64,000 nucleotides of DNA from Alkalibacterium sp049389645 (lineage in GTDB: Bacteria > Bacillota > Bacilli > Lactobacillales > Carnobacteriaceae_A): the NCBI RefSeq assembly GCF_049389645.1, contig NZ_CP186540.1, positions 62,001-126,000 of the forward strand, given 5' to 3'. Shown here in pieces: positions 32,415 through 41,251 of the stretch (its first letter is position 1; each line of letters begins with the position of its first letter). The position numbers and the translations under genes were made by a program. Below the pieces are notes generated by a model that saw only the letters and a list, made by a program, of their open reading frames with translations, had not been told where the DNA came from and did not search any database.

Positions 32415-33056
32415 TTATGCGCCTACCTCCATTTGTTCAGGTGTGCCATCAACCAATGATTGAGGCAAGTACATTCTAAACGGCAAGTAGTTGATGTCTG
32501 CTTTCAGTTTAGCGACTGTAGCGTGTGCTTTATAGGTCTGTTCGATGGCCATTTCGCCATTGTCTTCTGTGTCTCCTGATAAACCACCTTCAACTTTAGG
32601 GCTGTCTAAAATAGCGATTACTTGCTCATTGTTATGGCTCTTTAATCGTCCGACAAAAGCGATGTTTTCCAGGAACGAATTATCATTCAAGAATCGCTGA
32701 GGCGTTACTTTCGAATACCCTGCTGGTGCTTCTTCGGCTGTCGCATCCTCCAACTTGCCATTAAGGGCTTGTTGAATGATTTTAGCGCTCATCTCTTTAA
32801 CGCTTGCGACGGCAGTGGCAAGAAATTCTTCTAGCACTTCATATTCTTTGACTGCAACATGACTAGCACCATTAACATCCATCTGTCTGTATGTCATTTC
32901 AACGTTAATCGATACCGAACCCTCTGTAGCACCTAGTTCTTCGAATTCCCATTCTTCTGCTGTCGCGTTCCAGGAAACGTTCTTCAGCAATACAGCTGAG
33001 TCGATAATAAAGCGTTCGTGTGATGTTTCTGTAAAACTTGTATTTGGTAAGCTCAT
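32415..33056 (-). CDS. Major tail protein
   Basis: A 213-aa tail-tube protein starting MSLPNTSFTETSHERFII, with typical N-terminal FIIDSAVLLKNVSWNATAEE and an antiparallel beta composition. It sits between the tail terminator-like gene (4-base overlap) and the tail chaperone gene. The family is inferred from size, composition and order. It polymerises around the tape measure protein. Confidence 0.78.
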   Translation of the reverse strand: MSLPNTSFTETSHERFIIDSAVLLKNVSWNATAEEWEFEELGATEGSVSINVEMTYRQMDVNGASHVAVKEYEVLEEFLATAVASVKEMSAKIIQQALNGKLEDATAEEAPAGYSKVTPQRFLNDNSFLENIAFVGRLKSHNNEQVIAILDSPKVEGGLSGDTEDNGEMAIEQTYKAHATVAKLKADINYLPFRMYLPQSLVDGTPEQMEVGA

Positions 33057-33448
33057 CTATTTTCTCTCCAATCTATTTTGGCTTGCACTGTTCCTTCTAA
33101 TCGGATGATGTTTGGGTCGCTCGTTGGTATATGAATAAAATTAGTTGCCCCACGCTGCACATCAAAGCGAATATGAAAGCTGTCATCTTTAATCAGCCGA
33201 CCTTTGAAGTGGTTCTTCAACAAACTGGCAACGTCATACGTTCGTGAATAACTTTTGATGTTATCGAATATCTGAACGTCTATGACTAAATTTTCCTGAT
33301 TACGTGCTAACGTCGAATATGTTCGTAAGTCATAAGTTATATAAGGGTACTTAACCTCTTCGTCCCGGTTCACTAAAGCATGAGAATTCTCATAGATAGC
33401 TGTAAATGAACGGTAAATCTGTATTGCTAATTGTTTGAAGTCTTCCAT
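33053..33448 (-). CDS. Tail terminator / tail completion protein
   Basis: A 131-aa protein in the head-tail junction cluster, directly upstream of the major tail protein with a 4-base overlap. It contains KYPYITYDLRTYSTLARN and FHIRFDVQRGATNFIHIP, in keeping with tail-terminator folds that cap the tube. Sequence similarity is not decisive; position is the main argument. Confidence 0.65.
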   Translation of the reverse strand: MEDFKQLAIQIYRSFTAIYENSHALVNRDEEVKYPYITYDLRTYSTLARNQENLVIDVQIFDNIKSYSRTYDVASLLKNHFKGRLIKDDSFHIRFDVQRGATNFIHIPTSDPNIIRLEGTVQAKIDWRENR

Positions 33449-33458
33449 TTACACCCTC

Positions 33459-33902
33459 CTAGAATTCCAGACTAAAATGTTCACCGATTAACTGCTGAAC
33501 TTCTGAACGTGAGACTGAACCAGCACGTCTTAACGGTTTATTTGGTGTCTTACCATACGTGAAGTAGAATTTGCCATCCACATCGTCGTAATAAACCCAT
33601 CCGCCTTTTCTGCCATCGCCTTTTTCGGCAAATTCGCCTGTCCCGTACTCTTCGTATATCGCATTCATTTCATCTGATCCAACTGCTCCGATTAACTTAA
33701 CGCCATCGGTGTTGAGTTCGTACGTGTAGCTGTCTCTCGTACCGCCTCCGCCTTGGCGGGCAGTGCGTGAATAGTTCTTTGCATATTTCTCAATAACGAG
33801 TAGAGCGGCAATTAAGCCCGCTTTTTGTGCGCTTTGTAATTTTTGTTTTGCTTCTGGTAAGTTGCTTTCAAAATTCATTTCAACTTTGGCCATGTTAGCC
33901 AC
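33459..33902 (-). CDS. HK97 gp10-like neck protein
   Basis: A 147-aa protein resembling the HK97-gp10 family of head-tail connection proteins: a helical N-terminus (LPEAKQKLQSAQKAGL), YEEYGTGEFAEKGDG in the middle and KTPNKPLRRAG near the end. It overlaps the preceding gene by 8 bases and fits the usual order connector, closure, gp10-like, terminator. Confidence 0.8.
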   Translation of the reverse strand: MANMAKVEMNFESNLPEAKQKLQSAQKAGLIAALLVIEKYAKNYSRTARQGGGGTRDSYTYELNTDGVKLIGAVGSDEMNAIYEEYGTGEFAEKGDGRKGGWVYYDDVDGKFYFTYGKTPNKPLRRAGSVSRSEVQQLIGEHFSLEF

Positions 33903-34248
33903 CTTGCCCGTCTATTACTCCAGGTACAAGAGTGAGTAGCAGTTCGTTATGGTCGTCCTGACCAGCCGGATTGTCAGAATAGGTTATGTCATAGACTTGC
34001 CCGATTCCATCGAATACGCGCATTTTGTCTGTAATGCCTTCCGTATAGTCCAATGTAACTAGAACATGCGTAGAATCTTCTGTAATTGCGTTCTGAGCGC
34101 CTGTTCGGTCTGTGCCGCTTAATAAATCCAGCACGCCATCAATAACCGCGAACGTCGTATGACCATCCGGAATCTTTCCGCCCATTCCGTCTGGAAGATA
34201 CTTCGTTTCCTGTATTAAATGTGGTTTGAGTTTAATCATGTCCCCCAC
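33895..34248 (-). CDS. Head closure / minor capsid protein
   Basis: A 117-aa beta-rich protein (starts MGDMIKLKPHLIQETKYL) of the size and position of head-closure proteins of SPP1-like phages, labelled putative minor capsid protein in many annotations. It overlaps the upstream connector gene by 13 bases and the gp10-like gene by 8 bases. Confidence 0.7.
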   Translation of the reverse strand: MGDMIKLKPHLIQETKYLPDGMGGKIPDGHTTFAVIDGVLDLLSGTDRTGAQNAITEDSTHVLVTLDYTEGITDKMRVFDGIGQVYDITYSDNPAGQDDHNELLLTLVPGVIDGQGG

Positions 34249-34772
34249 CTGAATTTCCTATACTTCATAATGAAGCTGAATAGAGATGTTGGATAACCGT
34301 TGATGTTCTCGCCACTTGTCACGTCGAAATACGTTTCAGAAACACGACTGAGTGACCGGCTCTTAACGCCGATGTTCTTTTCGGTTTTCATGTCATATTC
34401 TATGAGCTTTTTAACGCCATTTTTAACATCTTGCGGATAATTGACCAGGGTGACTATCATGCCTGACTTGGTTTCATCTAAAAAACCACCACTAGACACT
34501 TTTAGCACGTTCCCTTGTATCTCATGGATAGTATGCAGTTCCTCGTTGTAATCACTGTTATTCAGCTCTATTCGGCTGCCTGTTCGCAATCCTTTTGGTA
34601 ATTGATTAAGCACGATTGTATCAGGGTCCATGATTTCTTTGACGCTGAAACGTACACGCGTATTTTGGAAGTTATTGTTTGTCAACTCTCTGATTGCGAT
34701 TTCTAATCCGGTTATGTCTTCTTTTGATAAGGTTCGATTTATTTCATGCGCTTCTGCTAACGTGATAATCAT
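34236..34772 (-). CDS. Head-tail connector (gp6/gp15-like)
   Basis: A 178-aa protein, longer than a typical 100-aa connector because of a central beta insertion (RLPKGLRTG-type, NQLPKGLRTGSRIELNNSD). The ends are helical (AHEINRTLSKEDITGLEIAI; GVKKLIEYDMKTEKNIGV), as in connector adaptors that bind the portal. Order and size support the call; the insertion is unusual. Confidence 0.65.
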   Translation of the reverse strand: MIITLAEAHEINRTLSKEDITGLEIAIRELTNNNFQNTRVRFSVKEIMDPDTIVLNQLPKGLRTGSRIELNNSDYNEELHTIHEIQGNVLKVSSGGFLDETKSGMIVTLVNYPQDVKNGVKKLIEYDMKTEKNIGVKSRSLSRVSETYFDVTSGENINGYPTSLFSFIMKYRKFRWGT

Positions 34773-34792
34773 GTGTTACCACCTTCCATAAA

Positions 34793-34822
34793 TAAAAAGA
34801 GGGTAGGCAAATGCCTACTCCT
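34793..34822 (-). terminator. Hairpin inside the structural operon
   Basis: On the minus strand GTAGGCA pairs with TGCCTAC over a 2-base loop, followed by CCTCTTTTTATTT. It lies between the capsid-side 91-aa gene and the connector gene and could set a higher level of capsid transcripts by partial termination. Confidence 0.6.
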
Positions 34823-34833
34823 CAAGTTTTTTA

Positions 34834-35109
34834 TCAGTTTGTTTTTTGTTTCTTTTTCGTTGTAGGTGTTACTTCTTTTTCAACAACGACTTCTTCACTA
34901 GCATCTTCTTCGTCTTTAACCTCAACAGTCAATCGTTCAATGATCTGAACACGTGCTTTATTTGCTTTAGAAGAAAGCTGTGCGATGCGTTTGTCAGAAG
35001 GTTTCGGAGCACCCTCAGCAGGATACTCGTCACCAGTCTTATAAACGCGTTTGTTATCTTCTAAATCCGTGAATTTTTTAACTTTGGTTACATAGATATC
35101 TTTTAACAT
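34834..35109 (-). CDS. Small charged protein after the capsid gene
   Basis: A 91-aa protein starting MLKDIYVTKVKKFTDLEDNK, with a helical middle and a low-complexity Glu/Lys/Thr tail. Its start codon overlaps the stop of the capsid gene (TAATG type). Similar short proteins follow the capsid gene in many Firmicute phages; the role, possibly a head fibre or assembly factor, is unknown. Confidence 0.6.
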   Translation of the reverse strand: MLKDIYVTKVKKFTDLEDNKRVYKTGDEYPAEGAPKPSDKRIAQLSSKANKARVQIIERLTVEVKDEEDASEEVVVEKEVTPTTKKKQKTN

Positions 35110-35969
35110 TATGCAGCAACTCCTTCATCTATTGTCACTTGTACTACAGCATCTGTACGTTCAGCAAAAGCTTCAAGTCCGAAATGAACTTTAGTAAAGA
35201 TGTCTCCAGTGTTATCATTCAGATAATGTTTAACTCCAATTAGCTTATTATCTGATGGAGTTAACTCTAAAGCGCTAAACGCTGGTCCATTAGCAGGAAT
35301 ATGAGCAAGGTTTAAATTACCGTCAGCTGTTACAAACACTGTCCCTTTTTCAACTTGAGAACTAAAGAAGATAACAGAATATCCCAGGAAGTTTTTAACG
35401 TAGTCCATACCAAACAAGTTTTGAGCTGTCGCCACTTCAGAATCCGCAAGATAACGGTAGTAATCCATAGTATTAACAAACGCTATAGATTGAGACCCTT
35501 TAAAGCCTGGCTTAGTATTCACTTCAGCCTTAGCCATTGCTAAAGCTGACTTGTAATCCACTTCGGTAATTTGAGTGCCTGCATGATCTCCTAAGTTAGC
35601 TACCAATCGACTTTCGATGTGATGTCCAAGAGCATTCATTAGCTCACGGTCTTTACGGTCAATAGCGTTTGCTTGTCCCCATTTTTGAATATCTTGGTAA
35701 GAGACACGTACTTTAGTTGCGTCAAATTTCAACTCTGCAATATTTACATCGTAAAGTCGAACGTTTGATTCGCTAATTTCTTCATGTGCTTCATGATTCA
35801 TGTCTGCTGCTAATGTAACGTCTGCTCTTTGGCCTTTGATCATAGTACCTTGTCCCATAGACATCAAATTAAAGAAGTCGATAAAACCTTCTGTTCTAAT
35901 ATCGAATTGGTTAGCAAAGTCTTTTGAATATGGTGTTAAATCGAATTGTACTGTCATTTTATTTATCAT
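35109..35969 (-). CDS. Major capsid protein
   Basis: A 286-aa HK97-fold-type capsid protein. The N-terminal MTVQFDLTPYSKDFANQFD lacks a long delta domain, consistent with a separate scaffold gene just upstream. The middle (YQDIQKWGQANAIDRKDREL, NTMDYYRYLADSEVATAQN) and end (IFTKVHFGLEAFAERTDAVV) fit phage capsids of this type. It overlaps the scaffold gene by 11 bases. Confidence 0.85.
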   Translation of the reverse strand: MINKMTVQFDLTPYSKDFANQFDIRTEGFIDFFNLMSMGQGTMIKGQRADVTLAADMNHEAHEEISESNVRLYDVNIAELKFDATKVRVSYQDIQKWGQANAIDRKDRELMNALGHHIESRLVANLGDHAGTQITEVDYKSALAMAKAEVNTKPGFKGSQSIAFVNTMDYYRYLADSEVATAQNLFGMDYVKNFLGYSVIFFSSQVEKGTVFVTADGNLNLAHIPANGPAFSALELTPSDNKLIGVKHYLNDNTGDIFTKVHFGLEAFAERTDAVVQVTIDEGVAA

Positions 35970-36561
35970 CCTTTTCTAATTGTTTTAGTAATTCAATTCT
36001 TTTTTCTTTATCTTTTGGATATTGTTCATAAATATACTTCTTAGTCAGCTTAGAAGGAGCACCGCCATCTAACTTATTATCGTGCACTTTAAAGCCGCCG
36101 TTCTCGTCCTTCTTATTCGTTTCTGCGCTTTCAAAGAATGACGGATGACTTTCTTTCAAACCTTTCAGTTTGTTGTCAAAATCTTTGATAGTTCCATCTT
36201 CATTAAGTTCTGAATCTCCCAGTTTGAATTGGAGATATTCTAAATCAGTACCTCCTGCATCTTTCAATGCAATTTCCAACTGATATTTCTTAGCTTGTTC
36301 AGCTTTTTCTGTTTCTAGTTGTTCAACTTTGCTTTCATAGTCTGCAATAGACGTTTGCAATGCTTCTATATCTTTATTACCATCTTTTAATCCTTGAAGC
36401 GTCTTGTTTGCATCGTTCAATTCGCTGACTTTTGAGTTGAAATCCGACTTAGGTACAGCATTTTTAGGAAATTCCGCGTCAATTTCTTTATTTGCTGCGT
36501 CTGAATCAACCGTTCCATCCTCTTTGGTGTGTTTATCCAAAATTGTTTTAATCCAATCCAT
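35959..36561 (-). CDS. Scaffold protein (GP20 family)
   Basis: A 200-aa protein of the phage minor structural GP20/scaffold type: a short helical N-terminus (DWIKTILDKHTKEDG), a long acidic coiled coil over about residues 45-110, and a basic C-terminus (SKLTKKYIYEQYPKDKEK). It would direct procapsid assembly and then leave or be degraded. It is directly upstream of the capsid gene. Confidence 0.85.
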   Translation of the reverse strand: MDWIKTILDKHTKEDGTVDSDAANKEIDAEFPKNAVPKSDFNSKVSELNDANKTLQGLKDGNKDIEALQTSIADYESKVEQLETEKAEQAKKYQLEIALKDAGGTDLEYLQFKLGDSELNEDGTIKDFDNKLKGLKESHPSFFESAETNKKDENGGFKVHDNKLDGGAPSKLTKKYIYEQYPKDKEKRIELLKQLEKDDK

Positions 36562-36816
36562 TTTAAAAACTCCATTCCTTTTTATTCTGGTCGGTGCCAG
36601 TTAGAGTTGTGAGGTATTCCGCTCACAGTCGGTGTTGAGACTTTTATAGCGTCATTCTCCAGGACAATAAAAAGAGCCACAAGCAAGGCCTATGACTTAG
36701 TTAAGTATTGAGTTATTAGTTACGCTAATAGCGAGATACGATGTTTTCCATTTAGATCACTCTCCTATTCTTCGGTTGATTTGTTTTCCGAATAGAACAC
36801 TCCATCGCCTCCTTCA

Positions 36817-37098
36817 TTACCTGATAAAGCTAAAATCGTTATCTTTTAAAGCTTGATAAAGAACCAAACCTATTCGATTAGCCATATCTTCTTCATGATC
36901 GTTATACCCCGCTTCAATGAACAACGCATGAGTCAATTCATGGATAAATGTTTTATTGTGCATTTGTTCTTCTAAATTGTTATCCAATTGTATCAATGAC
37001 TTCTTGTACTGAATATATCCAAAACAATCATCAGAACCCGCTAAGTCGTCGACCATCTCAACTTTGTATGTTGTCCCGCCTATTTTAACTTTATCCAA
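36817..37098 (-). CDS. Small HExxH metalloprotease-like protein
   Basis: A 93-aa protein made of little more than a minimal zinc-peptidase core: a beta N-terminus (KIGGTTYKVEMVDDLAG), GYIQYKKSLIQLD, then the catalytic helix TFIHELTHALFIEAG with HExxH at about residues 53-57, and an acidic helix with a candidate third ligand (DHEEDMANRI). It resembles ImmA/IrrE-type peptidases. It lies between the minor head protein and scaffold genes, where a head-maturation or scaffold-cleaving protease would sit, but its fold is not that of known prohead proteases. Substrate unknown. Confidence 0.75.
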   Translation of the reverse strand: MDKVKIGGTTYKVEMVDDLAGSDDCFGYIQYKKSLIQLDNNLEEQMHNKTFIHELTHALFIEAGYNDHEEDMANRIGLVLYQALKDNDFSFIR

Positions 37099-37101
37099 TG
37101 C

Positions 37102-38016
37102 TTAATCAACTCCTACATCATGCTCTTTAGCCCATTCTTGCCAGTCTGTTTTAGGTTCAATCGTTTGACCTGTTTGTTCTATCCCTATAACGTGTGTGAC
37201 GGTCCAGCATCCACATTGAATGTCTTCAGATGGATCACCAAAGAGTCCAGGGCCTTGTCCGCTATTGCCTAAAGGCGATTGGAATTCTTCATCAACGGGT
37301 ACGCGAACACCGTGCATTTGTTCGTGATGATTACGCGGGTTTGTACCGTTACCTGAGTGTAACCATTCCTTTTCCAATTGCACGCCGGCATCCACAGCTT
37401 CCTCGTATGCTTTTTGATGCATTTCACTTCGAGTCCGCTTAGATTCAGTACGTGCAATCAAGTAGCTGTGTCGCATGTCGTTATCTGTGATTGCTTCTAA
37501 ACGTGCAGCTAGTTGACGATAACCCACGCCGTCTTCTGCAGCCTTAACTAATTCACGACTGACTAGATTGGCCATCTTCTCTCTGTCCTTGTACATACGT
37601 TCAGAAAAGCGTTTGCCGTCAATCTTATCCGTCATTACCGTATTCAAGTAACTCGTGTTTAAAGGCGCCATACTTATTGCGGCTTTAGCTGTTTGCTCTA
37701 TCCCGAACTGCGTACCGTAATAGCCTAACTTACCAGACGTTTCCGTTAAGGTTTTCGTTGCTTTACGTATTTCAGGATTAGCATTTCTAGCTGTTTCCAT
37801 GATTCGTTTTTCTAGTCCGGCTTTGCGTTGTGCGTTGTACTTCTGTGTGCGGGTTAGGTTGCTAGGGTCTGCCAATACGTCTCTGCCTTCTTTTTTGAAT
37901 CGTGTCAGCATATCTGCATAAGCTTTTGACATATCCGTTCCGGTCTTTTTAAGTTCCCTCTGGTATATCGCTTCGATCTCCTTCTCCCACTTGTTCATCA
38001 TCACCATTTTCGTCAC
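37102..38016 (-). CDS. Minor head protein (SPP1 gp7 / Mu gpF-like)
   Basis: A 304-aa protein. The C-terminal half matches the phage head morphogenesis family (LIARTESKRTRSEMHQKAYE, KEWLHSGNGTNPRNHHEQMH, then DIQCGCWTVTH). The N-terminus is helical and basic. In SPP1, gp7 binds the portal and a few copies enter the head, influencing DNA ejection. It overlaps the portal gene by 68 bases if the first ATG is used; a later start is possible. Confidence 0.88.
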   Translation of the reverse strand: MTKMVMMNKWEKEIEAIYQRELKKTGTDMSKAYADMLTRFKKEGRDVLADPSNLTRTQKYNAQRKAGLEKRIMETARNANPEIRKATKTLTETSGKLGYYGTQFGIEQTAKAAISMAPLNTSYLNTVMTDKIDGKRFSERMYKDREKMANLVSRELVKAAEDGVGYRQLAARLEAITDNDMRHSYLIARTESKRTRSEMHQKAYEEAVDAGVQLEKEWLHSGNGTNPRNHHEQMHGVRVPVDEEFQSPLGNSGQGPGLFGDPSEDIQCGCWTVTHVIGIEQTGQTIEPKTDWQEWAKEHDVGVD

Positions 38017-39460
38017 CTACTCCTTGAAGAGATGGTAAAGATACGTCTTCGAGTAACATCGCTTCTATTTCGTTCCAATCCAACTCTACAATGTCACAGA
38101 TTTCTCTCAGGACCTTCTCTTGCGGTAAGAACATTGCAATATCTAATAAAGCGGTCAATTTAAGCTGTTTCGTCTCTGCCTCTGTTTTCTCTATTTGGAC
38201 ATTCTCTAAGCGGTTGACCATTGTTTCGCGTTCAATGATAACTTCTATATCTCTATGATCATAAGCAGCACTGTAACGTCTATTGATATCTTCTGTAATG
38301 AGTTCAATCATCCAGTCGATTAGCGTCTTCAAATGCGCTTCTTTCTTGCTCAACTTCATCATGAGTAATGAATAACCGGCCATGATTTGAACGTTGGTTA
38401 CACTACCCGAACTGTCACTGATAGCTGTTGAATCAAATGCCATACCAAACTTATAAATGTTTCGTTTGTCGAGTTCCATCTTCTTGACTCGGCCATCAAC
38501 CGGGATGTCATACGTCTTCATATCAAAGGCGCCGTCTTCGTCTACGTTGATACCGCCTTTAGAGCGAACGTTCATCCTAAGCTTGCTTACATCATCGTTA
38601 TATCCTTTTGTTACGTATATTGCCCCGCTATAATCTTGTAAGTTGTTACTCATGAATGCGTTCATCAGATCGTAATCGTCAATCAATTCTTTAATTGGCT
38701 CTAAGTCCGTCTTTTCTTTCTTGTTGTTTTTCAATTTTCTGAAAGGAATACGTCCAAATGACTTTCCTAATAAGACCGGTTTGCCATCCTCGCCTTTTTG
38801 TTCAGCTAGTATGTGGCTTCTGGGATTCGGTGATTTGTCAGGATTAATAATAAATGCATTGTCTTTATTCTTTAGATAAAATGTGACGTTCTCGCTCGTC
38901 CATACTTCAGCATGTTCAACTTCAACCTGTTTGTCATCTCTCAGCATGGGTTTCGTGTAGTAACGAACAACACCGACAACATCGCCTGATTCATCCGTTA
39001 TAGTGAACGTCTGCAAGCTGTCAGAGACTTGAAAAGAAATACGAGACGTTTGCATCTCTCCTGGTAACTGTCTTACATAGGCGTATTCTTTCCCTTTGAT
39101 TGATGCGCCTTCCAGCATCTCTTGAAGGAACAACTGAATGTCTTCATCCCAATACTCTTCTAGAAGCACCTGAAACTCTTCGTCTTCCACCTTAAGCTTT
39201 ACACCGTTTGCTAGTTCCGTGCTTACGCTTTGGCTAACAATTTCAGTGAAGAACGGATGAGGTATCTTAATGTTTGACGCATACTTATCTTCAACAAGCT
39301 GTTCATTATCATTCATGAAATATATTTTGTTGCTTAAGATGTCGTGTTCATAATCATAATAACGTTGAGCCGCTTCAGCGTTCTCTTTATCATAGCTGTG
39401 CTTATCTGCTTCAATCGCTTGTTCCAATGCTTTGACGTCGCCTGTGATTATATCTAACAT
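37949..39460 (-). CDS. Portal protein (SPP1 gp6-like)
   Basis: A 503-aa portal protein. Landmarks include YYDYEHDILSNKIYFMNDNE near residue 33, IKIPHPFFTEIVSQSVSTEL near 65, GRIPFRKLKNNKKEKTDLEP near 230, and the crown/stem region with SSGSVTNVQIMAGYSLL. Dodecamers form the DNA entry vertex. It follows TerL by 14 bases and overlaps the minor head gene. Confidence 0.92.
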   Translation of the reverse strand: MLDIITGDVKALEQAIEADKHSYDKENAEAAQRYYDYEHDILSNKIYFMNDNEQLVEDKYASNIKIPHPFFTEIVSQSVSTELANGVKLKVEDEEFQVLLEEYWDEDIQLFLQEMLEGASIKGKEYAYVRQLPGEMQTSRISFQVSDSLQTFTITDESGDVVGVVRYYTKPMLRDDKQVEVEHAEVWTSENVTFYLKNKDNAFIINPDKSPNPRSHILAEQKGEDGKPVLLGKSFGRIPFRKLKNNKKEKTDLEPIKELIDDYDLMNAFMSNNLQDYSGAIYVTKGYNDDVSKLRMNVRSKGGINVDEDGAFDMKTYDIPVDGRVKKMELDKRNIYKFGMAFDSTAISDSSGSVTNVQIMAGYSLLMMKLSKKEAHLKTLIDWMIELITEDINRRYSAAYDHRDIEVIIERETMVNRLENVQIEKTEAETKQLKLTALLDIAMFLPQEKVLREICDIVELDWNEIEAMLLEDVSLPSLQGVGDENGDDEQVGEGDRSDIPEGT

Positions 39461-39474
39461 GCATTATCTCCTTC

Positions 39475-40788
39475 CTATACTTTCCATCCTGTTTTATTCT
39501 TCATGTCTCTCTCGAAAGCGTATCGTGTGGCGTCAATGCTGTGATTGTCTTTATCTTCTAATCGCGGTTTAGGATTACCATCTCTATCAGTTTGATAATC
39601 AATGTTTTCGAATTCTTTTGCTATATTTGGCGTGCGTATCGGATCTATACAAATGAAATCCAAATCGTCCAACCATTCTTCTCCATACTCCACGCTGTCT
39701 GGTCCTTTTTTTGCACCTTTCATACGTTTGATATCATGATCCTTTTTCAATTCCGCTATGCTCTTAGGCTCTGCGGAATCTGCAAAGATTTCGTCTGAGT
39801 CATATTTTTTAGATTTCAACCATGCTGCAAACTGTCTATTGCTTATTTTTTGGCCGTAGTATTCATCGACCGCATAAATGCCATTCTTCTTTTTGTCATA
39901 ATGCCATCTTACAAAAGCTAGCGGATCGGTAGCATAACCAAAATCGACTGCATTACGTATATTATCAAAGTTATTGGCCATTTCATCAGTGATTAAACCA
40001 TTCTCAATTTGTAAATTATCAAATGGAACGATACCAGACCCTATTGCTTTGCCCAAATACTCCCAATCGTACTTCAAAGGCTTACGGCTTCTTACATTCT
40101 CGGCTTCTTCGATAAATTTCTTTGATAAATGCGGATTTCCTAAATAATTTGAATGATGGATAAATGTATTTTTATCTATAAAGCTACTCTCGTACTTCTT
40201 ATTTACCCAAGACTGCCTACGTTTAGGTGGGTTATACGAATAATAAAAACTATAGTCAAAAGGATATTTCACTTTCCGCTGACTATCCGAGATAAATTTA
40301 CCTTCTAACTCTTCTCGAAGCACCGAACTTTCAATAGACGTCACTTCTTCCTCTGTCTTAAATTCGGTTAATTCTTCAATCCACATAATTGCTAAAGGAA
40401 AATCGGCATCCTTGATTGATTTAATCTTATCCGGGTCATCAGCTCCCGCAAAATAGATTTTATTCCCTCTAGAACGATAAGTAATTTCTAGCTTAGAATC
40501 GACGAATCTAAAAAGGTGCCGAACGCCTAAGACGTTAGCAGCACCTTTAAAGTTTGCATAGGAAGATTTTAAAATAGTATTTTGCACTTTACGTATACCT
40601 ATAGCTGACACTGGATATTCCATTACATCAAGGAGAATCCTCATGGGTATGTGAAACGACTTACCACTCCCACGCCCACCTTTCAGTACATATCTCAAAT
40701 GGTTTTTCTTTTTCGAAGCAACCCAGAATGGTTTAAATTGCTCTGTAATGATATCGGATAATACAACTATATTATTCATCGATATCAT
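39475..40788 (-). CDS. Terminase large subunit
   Basis: A 437-aa packaging motor. The N-terminal ATPase has Walker A LKGGRGSGKSFHIPM near residue 34 and Walker B with the catalytic Glu in AIMWIEELTEF near residue 133. The C-terminal RNase-H-like nuclease has acidic residues in FGYATDPLAFVR, IFADSAEPKSI and KDNHSIDATRYAFE. It overlaps TerS by 17 bases. Together with an SPP1-like portal this suggests headful packaging. Confidence 0.95.
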   Translation of the reverse strand: MISMNNIVVLSDIITEQFKPFWVASKKKNHLRYVLKGGRGSGKSFHIPMRILLDVMEYPVSAIGIRKVQNTILKSSYANFKGAANVLGVRHLFRFVDSKLEITYRSRGNKIYFAGADDPDKIKSIKDADFPLAIMWIEELTEFKTEEEVTSIESSVLREELEGKFISDSQRKVKYPFDYSFYYSYNPPKRRQSWVNKKYESSFIDKNTFIHHSNYLGNPHLSKKFIEEAENVRSRKPLKYDWEYLGKAIGSGIVPFDNLQIENGLITDEMANNFDNIRNAVDFGYATDPLAFVRWHYDKKKNGIYAVDEYYGQKISNRQFAAWLKSKKYDSDEIFADSAEPKSIAELKKDHDIKRMKGAKKGPDSVEYGEEWLDDLDFICIDPIRTPNIAKEFENIDYQTDRDGNPKPRLEDKDNHSIDATRYAFERDMKNKTGWKV

Positions 40789-41197
40789 CTACAATCGTTA
40801 CCCCTAGCTCTCCAGACACCTCTTGTTTATCGGTCCACATAGCATATCTTTTTCCTAACAACTCTGCCGCTTTAATCCGTTGAGTAGCAGGGATTTCAAT
40901 TTCTGTTATCTCTTGCTCCCCCATACCAAGACCAATAAGTGTTTGTTCTTTCTTTTCTCCGCGAACTATAGAGGTTAAAAATTCAAGCACCTCTTGTTGA
41001 TCTGCCACTCTTTCACTTTTCAGCTCTTCGAGTCGTTTGTCTATATAGGAACGAATGACAGGTTTTGACAAGTTTTCAGTAGCTATTCGATTAGCCGTTT
41101 TTTTACTATAACCAGCTTTCCTTGCCGCCTCACTAGCATTTCCACCGATGATGTACTCATCAGCAAATCTTTTTTGTTTAATTGTAAGTTTTGCCAT
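40772..41197 (-). CDS. Terminase small subunit
   Basis: A 141-aa Terminase_2-family protein: an N-terminal helix-turn-helix (TIKQKRFADEYIIGGNASEA, RKAGYSKKTANRIATE) that recognises the packaging site, followed by a coiled-coil oligomerisation region and a C-terminal TerL-binding tail. It overlaps the TerL gene. The pac site is often inside this gene; I cannot locate it by eye. Confidence 0.93.
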   Translation of the reverse strand: MAKLTIKQKRFADEYIIGGNASEAARKAGYSKKTANRIATENLSKPVIRSYIDKRLEELKSERVADQQEVLEFLTSIVRGEKKEQTLIGLGMGEQEITEIEIPATQRIKAAELLGKRYAMWTDKQEVSGELGVTIVDDIDE

Positions 41198-41226
41198 TTT
41201 CCATCACCTTTCAATACTATTATGTA

Positions 41227-41251
41227 TAAAAAAAGACCCCATTAGGAGTCT
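41227..41251 (-). terminator. Terminator between the beta-helix gene and terS
   Basis: The minus strand pairs AGACTCC with GGGGTCT over loop TAAT and continues with seven T. It overlaps the 3' end of the 96-aa gene, upstream of the packaging genes. Confidence 0.8.

Noticed and set aside
36582..36686. 35-codon minus frame ending in VSTPTVSGIPHNSNWHRPE before the scaffold gene
   Set aside because: The end looks protein-like, but the only start is a TTG inside a terminator-like hairpin with no ribosome binding site. It may be a decayed gene; I could not support it as functional.
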